Shown here in pieces: positions 34,971 through 42,627 of a DNA stretch of 46,015 bases (the first letter of the stretch is position 1; every line of letters starts with the position of its first letter). The notes under the pieces were generated by a model. That model searched no databases and had not been told where the DNA came from. It saw only the letters and a list, made by a program, of their open reading frames with translations. The stretch is from an uncultured Burkholderiales bacterium (GTDB taxonomy: Bacteria > Pseudomonadota > Gammaproteobacteria > Burkholderiales > Eutrophovitaceae), in NCBI GenBank assembly GCA_951812315.1, contig CATOSA010000027.1, forward strand, positions 1 through 46,015. Reading direction: 5' to 3'. Made by a program: the position numbers and the translations under genes.

Positions 34971-37055
34971 TCAATCTGCCGTGGCGATCGGAGTCAGCGT
35001 GGCGACTGCGTGCTTGCGTTTACGCTTGGCCTCATTGATCAGCGGCGGGCACACCGTCGCATCGTTGTGAATGATCTGGCAATCGAGGCAATAAAAGCAT
35101 TCGTCCATGTTGATCGCCCCGCTCGGCTCGATGGCTTGAATCGGGCAGCGCCTTGTGCACAGTTGGCAAGGATTGCCACATTCCGGGCGCCGCTTCAACG
35201 GCATGGACAGGCGTAGCTTTCCACCAATGGCCATTACCGCACCAAGTGGACACAAAAACCGGCAAAACGCGCGTTCGACGAACAAACCAATAGCGATTAC
35301 CGCTACTGCGTAAACCACAAATGGCCAGGCTCGCTCCATTCGCAATGTAATGACGGTCTTGAACGGTTCGATTTCGGCCGCGACCGCCATCGCCTGCAGT
35401 CCATACAGGGAAACGACGGCGACGACCGCGAGTGACACATACTTCAATGGCCACAACATGCGGTGAGTCCGGTACGACAGCGACCACTGCGGCACCGAGG
35501 CAACGCGCGCGAGCCTGGCCAGGAGCTCTTGCAGTGCACCAAACGGGCACAACCAACCGCAGTACACACCACGCCCCCAGACAACAAAGCTTACGACCAC
35601 AAACGCCATCAACACGAGCAGCAACGGGTCAGCGAGGAGCACGGCCAAGCCATTGCCGCTGATAAAACCTTGCAACCACGCGAACACGTTGATGATGCTG
35701 AGTTGCCCTCCCGCGATCCAGCCTATCCACACGAGCGTGAACAGAAGAAAGCCAATGCGCAACACATGATAGGTACGTGCGTGGCGCGTCAGCCTTTGCA
35801 TGGCAACCAGCAGCCCTGTGAGAACGAGTAACGCGCAGACAAGCACCATAATATTGCTCGCCTGCGCGCGCCAGCTCTCTCGCCATGGTGCTTCCAGCGA
35901 TGGCATTGCGGACGGCTCTGCCGGTGGCAGTACAAATCGCGAGGGCACGCTGTAGTTGAGCTCAATCTCTTGCGTTTGCGCGCCGGTAGCATCGGCGTCT
36001 CGGACTGTCAGAACCAACTGCCAAGGCGCAAGAACGTCGATCCCTCGCTGCTCCGCTATCCGGAACAGGCCGATCTCGTCAAATTTCGGTGCGCCTTCGG
36101 CTGACACGAACGGCAGATACTTGTACTCATGGAGCTTTCGTTGCAACGAAAAGGTACTCTCTCCCTGTTCTATCCGGATCCGGTCAAACGTCCCCGTCTC
36201 GAAAACATTCGAGCCGACAAATGAATAGGTGCCCTTGCCCATGAGCAGCACAATGAGATCCTGAGGATTATGGGTCGCCACGTTCCCACCGTAGCGCATG
36301 TTTCCGAGAAGATTGCGGCCGACAGAAGCGGGGTTGACGACAGCAGCATAAAGATCAAGCGTGTCTGACGGACCGTCTTTGCCCGCCTCGCCGACACCGT
36401 CAATCTGAATATTCTTTACTGCCCCTGTTGCAACCAGTCCCGACCAGGACAAGGTTTCAAACTTCCAGACGTCAACCATGGCTTTCGACGCGGCGCCAGC
36501 CATGAACCCATGCGAACGGGCCACCATGCGCGTACTCTGGACAATGGCGTGATGAAAGGCCCGCGCACTCACGGTCGCAGAGCTGATGCCGTGGATATCA
36601 CCCTCGGTGCCCTGGCCCGAGATTGATACCGAGCCGCCCATATCGAGGCCGGCATACTGCTCGATGAAACGCGTGAGCTGTCCGCCGAGCGAGCTGTAGT
36701 CGATTATCGGCTCGGCGTGCTCCACGAGAACAACGCCAACGATCTCGCCCTTCAGATCAAGCCCGACCACGAAGTTAAACGGTGCGCCGGAAAAACCAAC
36801 AACATCTGTCAACTCACCGGTGGAGAACAGATAACCGATGTGGCTACCGGCGCCGTGAACGTCGATGAGTGGTGGCTCTCCTGCCGGGGGATCGGTGTAA
36901 ATCGCTTTCGGAAACAAGTGCTTGACCGTCTCGTCGCTCAACCACTCTGGTTGCGCCTGCGCATGCACAGACCCCGGACCAGAAAGAATCACCAGACAGA
37001 GCATGAACACGAGCACCGCGCAATTCCGAATCGAGGTCGCGCAGTAGGTTTTCAT
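34971..37055 (-). CDS. nosR: NosR-family membrane FMN/iron-sulfur protein
   Basis: A 694-aa polytopic protein. Signal peptide, then a periplasmic FMN-binding domain (about 60-380; VSISGQGTEGDIHGISSATVSARAF contains the Thr usually carrying FMN). Several helices follow from about residue 415, with two CxxxCP motifs between them (YCGWLCPFGALQE, FCRFLCPLGAVMA). The C-terminus is a ferredoxin-like domain (CGNPCQLCTRRCP, ECFYCLDC). NosR delivers electrons to nitrous-oxide reductase; related NirI/PceC-type proteins exist. No nosZ is visible here. ATG 37055 is chosen because the sequence before it is apbE-like. Confidence 0.85.
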   Translation of the reverse strand: MKTYCATSIRNCAVLVFMLCLVILSGPGSVHAQAQPEWLSDETVKHLFPKAIYTDPPAGEPPLIDVHGAGSHIGYLFSTGELTDVVGFSGAPFNFVVGLDLKGEIVGVVLVEHAEPIIDYSSLGGQLTRFIEQYAGLDMGGSVSISGQGTEGDIHGISSATVSARAFHHAIVQSTRMVARSHGFMAGAASKAMVDVWKFETLSWSGLVATGAVKNIQIDGVGEAGKDGPSDTLDLYAAVVNPASVGRNLLGNMRYGGNVATHNPQDLIVLLMGKGTYSFVGSNVFETGTFDRIRIEQGESTFSLQRKLHEYKYLPFVSAEGAPKFDEIGLFRIAEQRGIDVLAPWQLVLTVRDADATGAQTQEIELNYSVPSRFVLPPAEPSAMPSLEAPWRESWRAQASNIMVLVCALLVLTGLLVAMQRLTRHARTYHVLRIGFLLFTLVWIGWIAGGQLSIINVFAWLQGFISGNGLAVLLADPLLLVLMAFVVVSFVVWGRGVYCGWLCPFGALQELLARLARVASVPQWSLSYRTHRMLWPLKYVSLAVVAVVSLYGLQAMAVAAEIEPFKTVITLRMERAWPFVVYAVAVIAIGLFVERAFCRFLCPLGAVMAIGGKLRLSMPLKRRPECGNPCQLCTRRCPIQAIEPSGAINMDECFYCLDCQIIHNDATVCPPLINEAKRKRKHAVATLTPIATAD

Positions 37056-37240
37056 CAATCTGTTAGCCAATGCGGTGGTCACGGAGCGCGTCACGCGAAC
37101 ATCAATTGAAGAACCGGAGGCCGTCACGAACAACACGGCGAGACCACGCGCTTGCGCCAGCGCGTACCCATGCACCGGCCCGAGCACGAGTAGCGCTGTC
37201 GCCCATCCGTCAGCATCCATGGTCGTATCGGCAACCACAC
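37056..37240 (-). pseudogene. apbE/nosX (FAD:protein FMN transferase) 3' fragment
   Basis: About 60 codons: VVADTTMDADGWATALLVLG and ALAQARGLAVLF, the conserved C-terminal region of ApbE, which attaches FMN to NosR-type proteins. The gene is cut at the 53-bp repeat R1 (37241). The frame reads straight into nosR without a stop, so a start inside the island could give a fused product. Confidence 0.75.
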
Positions 37241-37292
37241 TGTAGAGTGATGCGAAAGATGAAGGGTAATAAATGGGAAAAACGACTGCGCA
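37241..37292 (+). repeat. Island repeat R1
   Basis: First of four same-orientation copies sharing the core TAGAGTGATGCGAAAGG, then ATGAAGGGTAAT and a conserved end CTGCGCA. It lies exactly where apbE breaks off. Confidence 0.85.
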
Positions 37293-37331
37293 ACCCGACC
37301 TAAGCCGGTCTAAGCCGGTCAATCTCGATCA

Positions 37332-37362
37332 AAAATCAACAAACTGTTGACTATGTGAACAT
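37332..37362 (+). repeat. 31-bp junction motif, copy 2
   Basis: TCAACA-AAC-TGTTGA followed by CTATGTGAACAT; 29 of 31 bases match 4723-4753 in the same orientation. It follows a short tandem (TAAGCCGGTC twice at about 37300-37320) and precedes the RexA-like operon. Confidence 0.6.
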
Positions 37363-37437
37363 GCCCGGGATCGAACGCGGGACGAATCGCTATACTCCCA
37401 AGGTAAAAGTAGAGAACAGGGGGGAGGACCAGTAACG

Positions 37438-38256
37438 ATGCCAAAAGACCATGTGGAGAGGAAGCTGTATTACCTTCGCGCACGATGGAGCGATGGGGTA
37501 AACCACTCCCTCCAGGACGTCCTTCGGCAGGCGCACGCAGCGTGTGAGACTACGGCCAAACGTACATTTGCGTTTGGCGACTCGGAACTCCGCGGTCAAG
37601 CGGTAGACGACCAAAACGGACTGCACCGAGTGCATGTTGGTCGATGTGTACCGGGTCAGCAGGCGTCAACGTTGGCGCAGCCATCAAGCGCCCAATCGGC
37701 AGACACCGGCGTCTATGACCCGCCCGCGAGATCCGACTACATGGACGGTGACGCATTCATGGTCGTCCGCGGCAATCATGTGGTGATGTGTCCTAGCTTT
37801 GGTCTTCGAGAGGGAGTGCTCGTTAGATACGTTCAGGACCTCTTCATGGCCACAGGCCATGACAGTCTGATACCAGTGTTCCATCTGGAACCAGTCACGA
37901 ACCTCAACACAGCAGACATCATCGCTCAAGAGGGGGTCAAGACCCTTATACTGGATTCCAGTCTTTACGAAGCCACCATGCGTTACGAGAAACGTGCGCG
38001 CGAAACTACTCATCGCAATTGCGTTGCCGAGAAGGCCAAAGAGTTCCTTGAGCATCTTGGGATTAGATTCGACGATATCGACCCTGAGGCTGATGATCAT
38101 GACCCAGAGAACATCCAGGTGCGTCTTGAGCTTCGCTACAGTGAGCGACGCAAAGGAGGGGAACTTGGAGGAGTTCGCATGAGCGCGGCCGCTGCGACCA
38201 TAGTCGCCGAGGACGACCCAGAGAGTCAGTTCAAGATTGTCACCGGAAACAACTAA
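37438..38256 (+). CDS. RexA-like soluble protein (putative phage-exclusion component)
   Basis: A 272-aa protein, ATG 37438 preceded by GGGGGGAGG. No membrane segment. Order: basic N-terminal strand (LYYLRARWSDGVNHSLQDVL), DGDAFMVVRGNHVVMCPSFG, LREGVLVRYVQDLF, then PVTNLNTADIIAQEGVKTLI and LDSSLYEATMRYEKRA, with an acidic C-terminal third. The central 'GDxxxxxxxGxRE' layout and the pairing with a four-helix membrane protein recall lambda RexA; this is architectural, not a firm homology. TAA is separated by one base from the next gene. Lower-than-local coding polish and island location suggest transfer. Confidence 0.6.
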   Translation: MPKDHVERKLYYLRARWSDGVNHSLQDVLRQAHAACETTAKRTFAFGDSELRGQAVDDQNGLHRVHVGRCVPGQQASTLAQPSSAQSADTGVYDPPARSDYMDGDAFMVVRGNHVVMCPSFGLREGVLVRYVQDLFMATGHDSLIPVFHLEPVTNLNTADIIAQEGVKTLILDSSLYEATMRYEKRARETTHRNCVAEKAKEFLEHLGIRFDDIDPEADDHDPENIQVRLELRYSERRKGGELGGVRMSAAAATIVAEDDPESQFKIVTGNN

Positions 38257-38257
38257 G

Positions 38258-38398
38258 GTGATCACACACGAAGAGACGCGGCTGTCACAGAAGATTCGCC
38301 TCAAACGCAAAGGTAAAACGGTGTTTCGGGATGAAGCATGGAGTTGGATGGCGGGTTATCTTGGCGAGTTGGAAGCATCGGGGTTTCTGGGGCTGTGA
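38258..38398 (+). CDS. 46-aa protein between the RexA-like and membrane genes
   Basis: GTG 38258 to TGA 38398, too short for most ORF callers. Charged N-terminus (THEETRLSQKIRLKRKGKTV) and a C-terminal half WSWMAGYLGELEASGFLGL. It starts one base after the previous stop, and its TGA overlaps the next GTG (GTGA), so coupling supports it as real. Function unknown. Confidence 0.5.
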   Translation: MITHEETRLSQKIRLKRKGKTVFRDEAWSWMAGYLGELEASGFLGL

Positions 38399-38886
38399 GA
38401 GTCGAGGGTGCCAAGCTACTCTCCCGTATTGGCTTGATTGCGCTCGCAGCTGTCGTTGCGTGGCAAGCCCAACCGCTAATTGTGGGAAATGTTGCGGCGA
38501 TCAATTTGCTCGTCACGATGTTCACTGTGCTCGCCGGTTTTCTGATCGCGATTATTGCGGTAGTGGGTGACCCAATGCGGCTACCGCCAGGTAGTTGGCG
38601 CGCCGCGGAGCAAGATCGGGAGCGCATTCGGCTTCGGCTGAACGACCACAAGTGGGTCTTTGTAACTTACTTGGTGACGTTGCTGTTGATATTCGCAGCA
38701 CTACTGCTCGAGGGCGCATCAGACCAGTGGCCCAGAATGGGGGCGGCGCTTGAGCATCTCTTCCTCTTTTTTGGGACGTATGCGTTTGGCGTTTCGTTCT
38801 CCCTTCCCTGGGCGCTCACTCGTGTTCAGCAGGAACGAGTAGACGCCGAGATCGAGCGCCGCCGGGACGCTGAGAATGTGGAGTGA
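38395..38886 (+). CDS. Four-helix membrane protein (RexB-like architecture)
   Basis: A 163-aa protein from GTG 38395, overlapping the previous stop by four bases; the in-frame ATG 38338 would overlap the 46-aa gene by 61 bases and is less likely. Four predicted membrane helices at about 10-29, 33-58, 86-107 and 118-140, with a charged loop (PPGSWRAAEQDRERIRLRL) between helices 2 and 3 and a charged tail. Size and topology match lambda RexB, an ion-channel protein. Its stop codon lies inside repeat R2. Confidence 0.65.
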   Translation: MRVEGAKLLSRIGLIALAAVVAWQAQPLIVGNVAAINLLVTMFTVLAGFLIAIIAVVGDPMRLPPGSWRAAEQDRERIRLRLNDHKWVFVTYLVTLLLIFAALLLEGASDQWPRMGAALEHLFLFFGTYAFGVSFSLPWALTRVQQERVDAEIERRRDAENVE

Positions 38887-38929
38887 TGCGAAAGGATGAA
38901 GGGTAATTACTGTGAAAGGATGCTGCGCA
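38877..38929 (+). repeat. Island repeat R2
   Basis: Full-length 53-bp copy (GGAGTGATGCGAAAGG ... ATGCTGCGCA). It contains the stop codon of the membrane protein gene. Confidence 0.85.
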
Positions 38930-38975
38930 TTTGATACCATGCGATTGATTGGAAAAGAGAAAAGGACAATTTGCC

Positions 38976-39029
38976 ATGCCGCGAGGAACCTCACAGCTCA
39001 GATATCCCGGCGGCAAAACTGTAGAGTGA
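38976..39029 (+). pseudogene. DNA adenine methylase-like gene, first 17 codons only
   Basis: ATG 38976 after AAAAGGA encodes MPRGTSQLRYPGGKTVE and stops at TGA inside repeat R3. LRYPGGK is the N-terminal S-adenosylmethionine-binding motif of Dam-type methylases. The remainder of the gene is gone: R3 replaces it. Confidence 0.5.
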
Positions 39030-39038
39030 TGCGAAAGG
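39020..39038 (+). repeat. Island repeat R3 (partial)
   Basis: Only the first 19 bases (TGTAGAGTGATGCGAAAGG) are present; it ends the methylase fragment and precedes the ASCH gene's 3' end. Confidence 0.75.
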
Positions 39039-39052
39039 TAGAAAAATTCAAT

Positions 39053-39475
39053 TTAAATCGACAGTGCAAGCCGTTCGTCCTCGCGCAGATAGCGAAAACT
39101 TTGAGGAGGGTGAAATCCGCGAATTACTGATCTCATGTGGGCAAGGGTTAGCGGCGATCCTTTTTGCTTAACGTTCTTTAGAAAGATCCCCACCGCCTTT
39201 GTCGAGCCTTTGAAGTACCGGTCGTATTCAAGCCTGGACAATCCGGCCTTTTCGGCAACAACTTTCCATAGCATCGTAGGTTTTTCTATTTTCACGTTTT
39301 CTATTTCAAGAGTCGCAACCAACTGCTTGACCGGAGAGCTAACATAGAGAGCGATCTTATCGCCAGGCTCTATCTTTGGAAGCCGTCGCCGCAATTCGAC
39401 AGTCTTCGTCCCATTCAATATGCGATTGGCGAATTCGGGTTTAACGGAAAGAAGCAAAATTCGTGTATTAGACAT
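39053..39475 (-). CDS. ASCH-domain protein
   Basis: A 140-aa protein: ILLLSVKPEFANRILNGTKT, VELRRRLPKIEPGDKIALYV and a central ATLEIENVKIE, matching the ASCH (PUA-like) fold thought to bind RNA or modified nucleic acid. The C-terminal third (LTLAHMRSVIRGFHPPQSFRY) is also typical. ATG 39475 abuts repeat R4. It is the only complete gene between R3 and R4 and runs opposite to the RexA-like operon. Confidence 0.8.
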   Translation of the reverse strand: MSNTRILLLSVKPEFANRILNGTKTVELRRRLPKIEPGDKIALYVSSPVKQLVATLEIENVKIEKPTMLWKVVAEKAGLSRLEYDRYFKGSTKAVGIFLKNVKQKGSPLTLAHMRSVIRGFHPPQSFRYLREDERLALSI

Positions 39476-39477
39476 TG

Positions 39478-39529
39478 TGTAGAGTGATGCGCAAGCTGAG
39501 GGGTGATTATTGTGACAGGATGCTGCGCA
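39478..39529 (+). repeat. Island repeat R4
   Basis: 52-bp copy (TAGAGTGATGCGCAAGC ... ATGCTGCGCA), more diverged than R2. Phage sequence begins about 20 bases beyond it. Confidence 0.85.
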
Positions 39530-39556
39530 ATCGTGCGCCACACGATCCGGATTTCC

Positions 39557-40039
39557 TCACCTGCCCTGTAGTGCGCCCACCAAAAAGTCCCGCACCGCCT
39601 GATTGATCTCGGCCCGATCCTCATCACTCACCCCCAGGAATGGTCTGGCCGGAATATCACCCCGGGGGATCGGCCCACCACGTTTTGTCCTTCCGAACGC
39701 CCCCTGCTCTGCGCCGAACTGGTGCGTACCGGCATAGATGCGGGTACTGCCGATCTCGATGTGCTGTCGCCCGGCCCGATACGCCAGCGTGCCGCGCAGG
39801 TGGCCGTATTCTGTCAATATCTTGTCCCTGTTCTTTCGCTTGCGCGCCAGCGTCATCGCTGAGAGCGGCGTCCAGGGCTTGCCCTCGGGCGATTGCTCGT
39901 CATCGAAGCGCTCGCGGGTGGTATTGAGCAGATGCTCGCCGATGGCGGCCATCACCGGGGTCAGATCACGACCGGCGCGGAGCAGGCGGTTAAAGGCCGC
40001 CTGTACCGAGGCGTCGTCCAGCTCAATCTTGATCTGCAT
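39557..40039 (-). CDS. Phage virion morphogenesis / tail completion protein (Mu gpG-like)
   Basis: A 160-aa protein: RLLRAGRDLTPVMAAIGEHLLNTTRERF, SPEGKPWTPLSAMTLARKRK, then IPARPFLGVSDEDRAEI. This pattern defines the gpG/tail-S family, which completes head-tail joining. Intact, last gene of the minus-strand head block. Confidence 0.85.
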   Translation of the reverse strand: MQIKIELDDASVQAAFNRLLRAGRDLTPVMAAIGEHLLNTTRERFDDEQSPEGKPWTPLSAMTLARKRKNRDKILTEYGHLRGTLAYRAGRQHIEIGSTRIYAGTHQFGAEQGAFGRTKRGGPIPRGDIPARPFLGVSDEDRAEINQAVRDFLVGALQGR

Positions 40040-40044
40040 GGGTG

Positions 40045-40185
40045 TTATAGTCCGTTCCGGCCGCTGGGTAGGCCGGGTAATTGGCGCAAGCCAGACCGCC
40101 GTCCCGGTAGAGGGTTTTCCGGTATCTCACGATGCCGGGCAGCGTACTGCATCGAGGGTTGCGTCTCGTCCCGGCGGCTATTCAT
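40045..40185 (-). CDS. Doubtful 46-aa ORF between F and gpG
   Basis: ATG 40185 overlaps the F stop; Arg/Pro-rich (MNSRRDETQPSMQYAARHRE). May only be spacer sequence. No binding site. Confidence 0.2.
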   Translation of the reverse strand: MNSRRDETQPSMQYAARHREIPENPLPGRRSGLRQLPGLPSGRNGL

Positions 40186-40945
40186 CCAGTTCACCTTCCA
40201 GCAATACATACCGGTTCTCTTGCAGATTTTCTGCCGCCACATAACCTGCCGTTCTGACGGCGTTGCTGGTCAGGGTCTGCCTTGGTTTCCCATCCAGTTG
40301 CAGGCGGTCAGTGTATTTCACCCGCACCACGACCTTGCCGGCAGCGGCGGCACTGGTCGGCTCGAACACGAACAGTAGCGCCGGGTCCCGGGTATCCCAG
40401 AGCGTCGCTTTCGGTTGCGCGATGATATCGGGCAGCCGTGCCAGGTCAGCTTCTACCAGTACGGCACCGCGTTGCCGCTTGGTCTCGCGGGTGAGGTGGC
40501 TCAGATCGCGCTGGGCGATGGTGACGAGTGCTGTTTGCAGGTCAATGGGTTCAGGTAGCTGTGCGAGGGCTTTGACGCTCGCCGGTGGTATAGCGCCGAG
40601 ACTGAAGGCTTCAGCGCTGCCACCGCCCTGGCGGCGCCAGTCGTTCCAGTTGCCGCGTAAAGCGGCCAGTGTGCGGGGTGCAGCCAAAGCCTCTGCCACC
40701 CCGGTGCTGGCAATGCGAACGGATTGTTTTACGCATGGCGGCATCCACGGCCGTGCGCAGATCACTCACCAACTCGGTCTTGGCCGCGCCGGCGAGCACA
40801 AAGGCGACGTCGTGCTGGGCCTGCCAGAGGTCGGTCCAGGCGCGGCTGGGCAGGTTAACCTTGTTGCGCAAAAAGTCGATCTGCTCCCCGAACGGCAGCC
40901 AGGCACCGTCATCATCAGCCAGGGCCACCTCCTCCACCGGTGCTG
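40178..40945 (-). pseudogene. Phage Mu F-like head morphogenesis protein, deleted and frameshifted
   Basis: The N-terminal F signature (FGEQIDFLRNKVNLPSRAWT, FVLAGAAKTELVSDL) is followed, after a frame change at about 40735, by the C-terminal half (ALRGNWNDWRRQGG, ATLWDTRDPALLFVFEPTS, ENRYVLLEGELDE). The middle part, with the conserved PF04233 core and about 130 residues, is missing. It is fused in frame to the portal fragment upstream. Confidence 0.7.
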
Positions 40946-41666
40946 CGGCCTCATCCCTGCCGGTGAGGTGCGCAAGTAGCAGCGCATCACCCAGGGTGTC
41001 GGCCAGGGCGCGTGTGTCCAGCGCGGCCAGCGCCTGATCATCGAGCCAGTCGCGGTAGTCAGCGAGCGATCCTGTCTGGTTTGCCTGGGCGGCCAGCCCG
41101 GCCACCCAGGCATCAGACTTTGGGCCGAGGGCCTCCCGGGTCTGCCTGGCCAGCGGGTCATCATCCGGCTCGGCGAGGGCGGCCTGTTCAGGCGCGGTCG
41201 GCGGTGCGGCATTCGGGTTTCGGTTAGGGCCTGCTGGCGAGGCGATGTCCTCCACCAGTTCAAGCCCGTAGGTCGCCTTGATATAGGCGGTATCGGGACG
41301 CTTACCCATCATGCGGATCACGATCTCGTCGCGCTCGGCCTGGACCTTTAAGTCTGGCGCATCGTCGAGCTCACGTTCCACGCGCGGGTAGGCCGCCCCC
41401 GGAAAGTTCCAGTCGACGAGCCAGCGAACCACCGAGCGATTAAAGCTGTCGCAAATGAGCCGGGCATCGGCGGCGATGATGTCATCGCGCACCGACAGGT
41501 GGACCTCGCCCTGGGCCCGGGACGCGCCGTTATCGGTGGTCATGGTCTGGCCAATCACGACCTTGCTGATCGCGGCATTAAGCCGGTCGTACAAATCCGC
41601 GTAATTGCCCCGGCCGCTGCGGGCCGCCTCTAAGAGTTCCAGCTGCAGGTGTTCGGGGATCGCCAC
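40946..41666 (-). pseudogene. Phage portal protein (Mu gp29-like, DUF935), C-terminal half
   Basis: It begins IPEHLQLELLEAARSGRGNY and continues ISKVVIGQTMTTDNGASRAQ, EVHLSVRDDIIAADARLICD, the DUF935 signature. The family has ~500 residues; the first ~300 are absent. GTG 41666 is only the first codon of the open frame. It reads into F without a stop. Confidence 0.75.
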
Positions 41667-41698
41667 GGTGCTCTCGTGTGCAGATGATCAGTCATCGG

Positions 41699-41901
41699 TT
41701 AATCCTCTGTTGTGTTATGGGTCAGTAGATGGGCCGGCACCTGCCTGAGGTAGCGCCCCGGGCTGAACAGAAACTGCTCAAAGGTGATGCCAGGCGCTCG
41801 CGCAAGCGCAGCCGCACAAACGGCTCCGCCCAGCGCTCGATGTAGGCGTCGCTATACATGGGCGGCCTCGGTGTTGTTGAGTTGGTGCTCGCGGCGTGCA
41901 T
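41699..41901 (-). pseudogene. Small phage protein, frameshifted
   Basis: ATG 41901 overlaps the previous gene's TGA. MYSDAYIERWAEPFVRLRLRE is followed, one base out of phase at about 41797, by ITFEQFLFSPGRYLRQVPAH. Read with one extra base it forms one ~65-aa protein. Function unknown. Confidence 0.45.
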
Positions 41902-42491
41902 CAGCGCATCCCCAGCCGTTCGGCAACGCGCTCCTGCGCGGCCAGCCGTTCGGCCTCGCGCTCAATGCGCTCGGCAAAGCGCGCATCGCCCGCCGCCATC
42001 AGCACGTCGAGAATCCTTTTGGCCTGGGTGCCGGCTCGCGGGGCTTGCAGGGCGCGCGGCTTGTCGTCAGCGTACTGGCGCACGACCTGGTAGTAGGTAT
42101 CGAGCATGCTGTCGATGAGCGCGCTCGCATCAAGACCGATCTGGATGTGGCTGGCATAAAACGAGGTCGCCAGTGCGCGTGGGCTGGCGATCTGGCCTTG
42201 TTCATTCAGGGCAAAGAGGTCAGCTTCAGGGGTGCAATCAGGGGCAGAATCTGAATCATTGGCCGAGTTATTCAGACTTTGGGCTTGTTCTGCCAGGGCT
42301 TTGATGTACGGCGAGTCCTCGACAGGGTCCGGTCGTGGGATGTCGGCTGGCCAGTCGAGGTCGAGGGGCCAGTGGTCGGAGAACCATTGGAGGATGTTTG
42401 CGAACACTCGCTGGGAAAGAGACCCACCGCGCCCCAACCTATGCACCAAGCGGCTATCACCGCTGCACAGTCGGCCGACGGTGGTAACCAT
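41901..42491 (-). CDS. Phage early-region protein, putative DNA-binding
   Basis: 196 aa from ATG 42491 (longer start ATG 42560 possible, inside an operator). N-terminal GRLCSGDSRLVHRLGRGGSLSQRVFANILQWFSDHWPLD looks like a helix-turn-helix module found next to phage repressors (described here in full only as positions 4-42). The rest is helical and Ala/Glu-rich (FAERIEREAERLAAQERVAE). Divergent from the repressor, so probably the first early gene under its control. Confidence 0.5.
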   Translation of the reverse strand: MVTTVGRLCSGDSRLVHRLGRGGSLSQRVFANILQWFSDHWPLDLDWPADIPRPDPVEDSPYIKALAEQAQSLNNSANDSDSAPDCTPEADLFALNEQGQIASPRALATSFYASHIQIGLDASALIDSMLDTYYQVVRQYADDKPRALQAPRAGTQAKRILDVLMAAGDARFAERIEREAERLAAQERVAERLGMR

Positions 42492-42548
42492 CCTAGAGGT
42501 CGATTCCGAATAGCTCTGAGCTAGGCTCAAAACTATCGTTTCGCGTGG

Positions 42549-42626
42549 AGTGGAATACATACCACTTAATATAATGGTATATATTCCACCAGTCAAGCGG
42601 GATGCTTTCCGTGGTATCTTTACCAC
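42549..42626. promoter_or_regulatory. Three operators and promoter of the phage immunity region
   Basis: O1 42550-42565 GTGGAATACATACCAC, O2 42575-42590 TGGTATATATTCCACC (inverted form of O1), O3 42611-42626 GTGGTATCTTTACCAC. Shared half-site GTGG/CCAC. A -10-like TATAAT (42570-42575) lies between O1 and O2. O3 ends one base before the repressor ATG, suggesting repressor autoregulation. Confidence 0.75.
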
Positions 42627-42627
42627 G

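Noticed and set aside
37241..39529. CRISPR or integron attC array
   Set aside because: Repeats are 140-1600 bp apart with genes between, and they lack the inverted GTTRRRY sites of attC.
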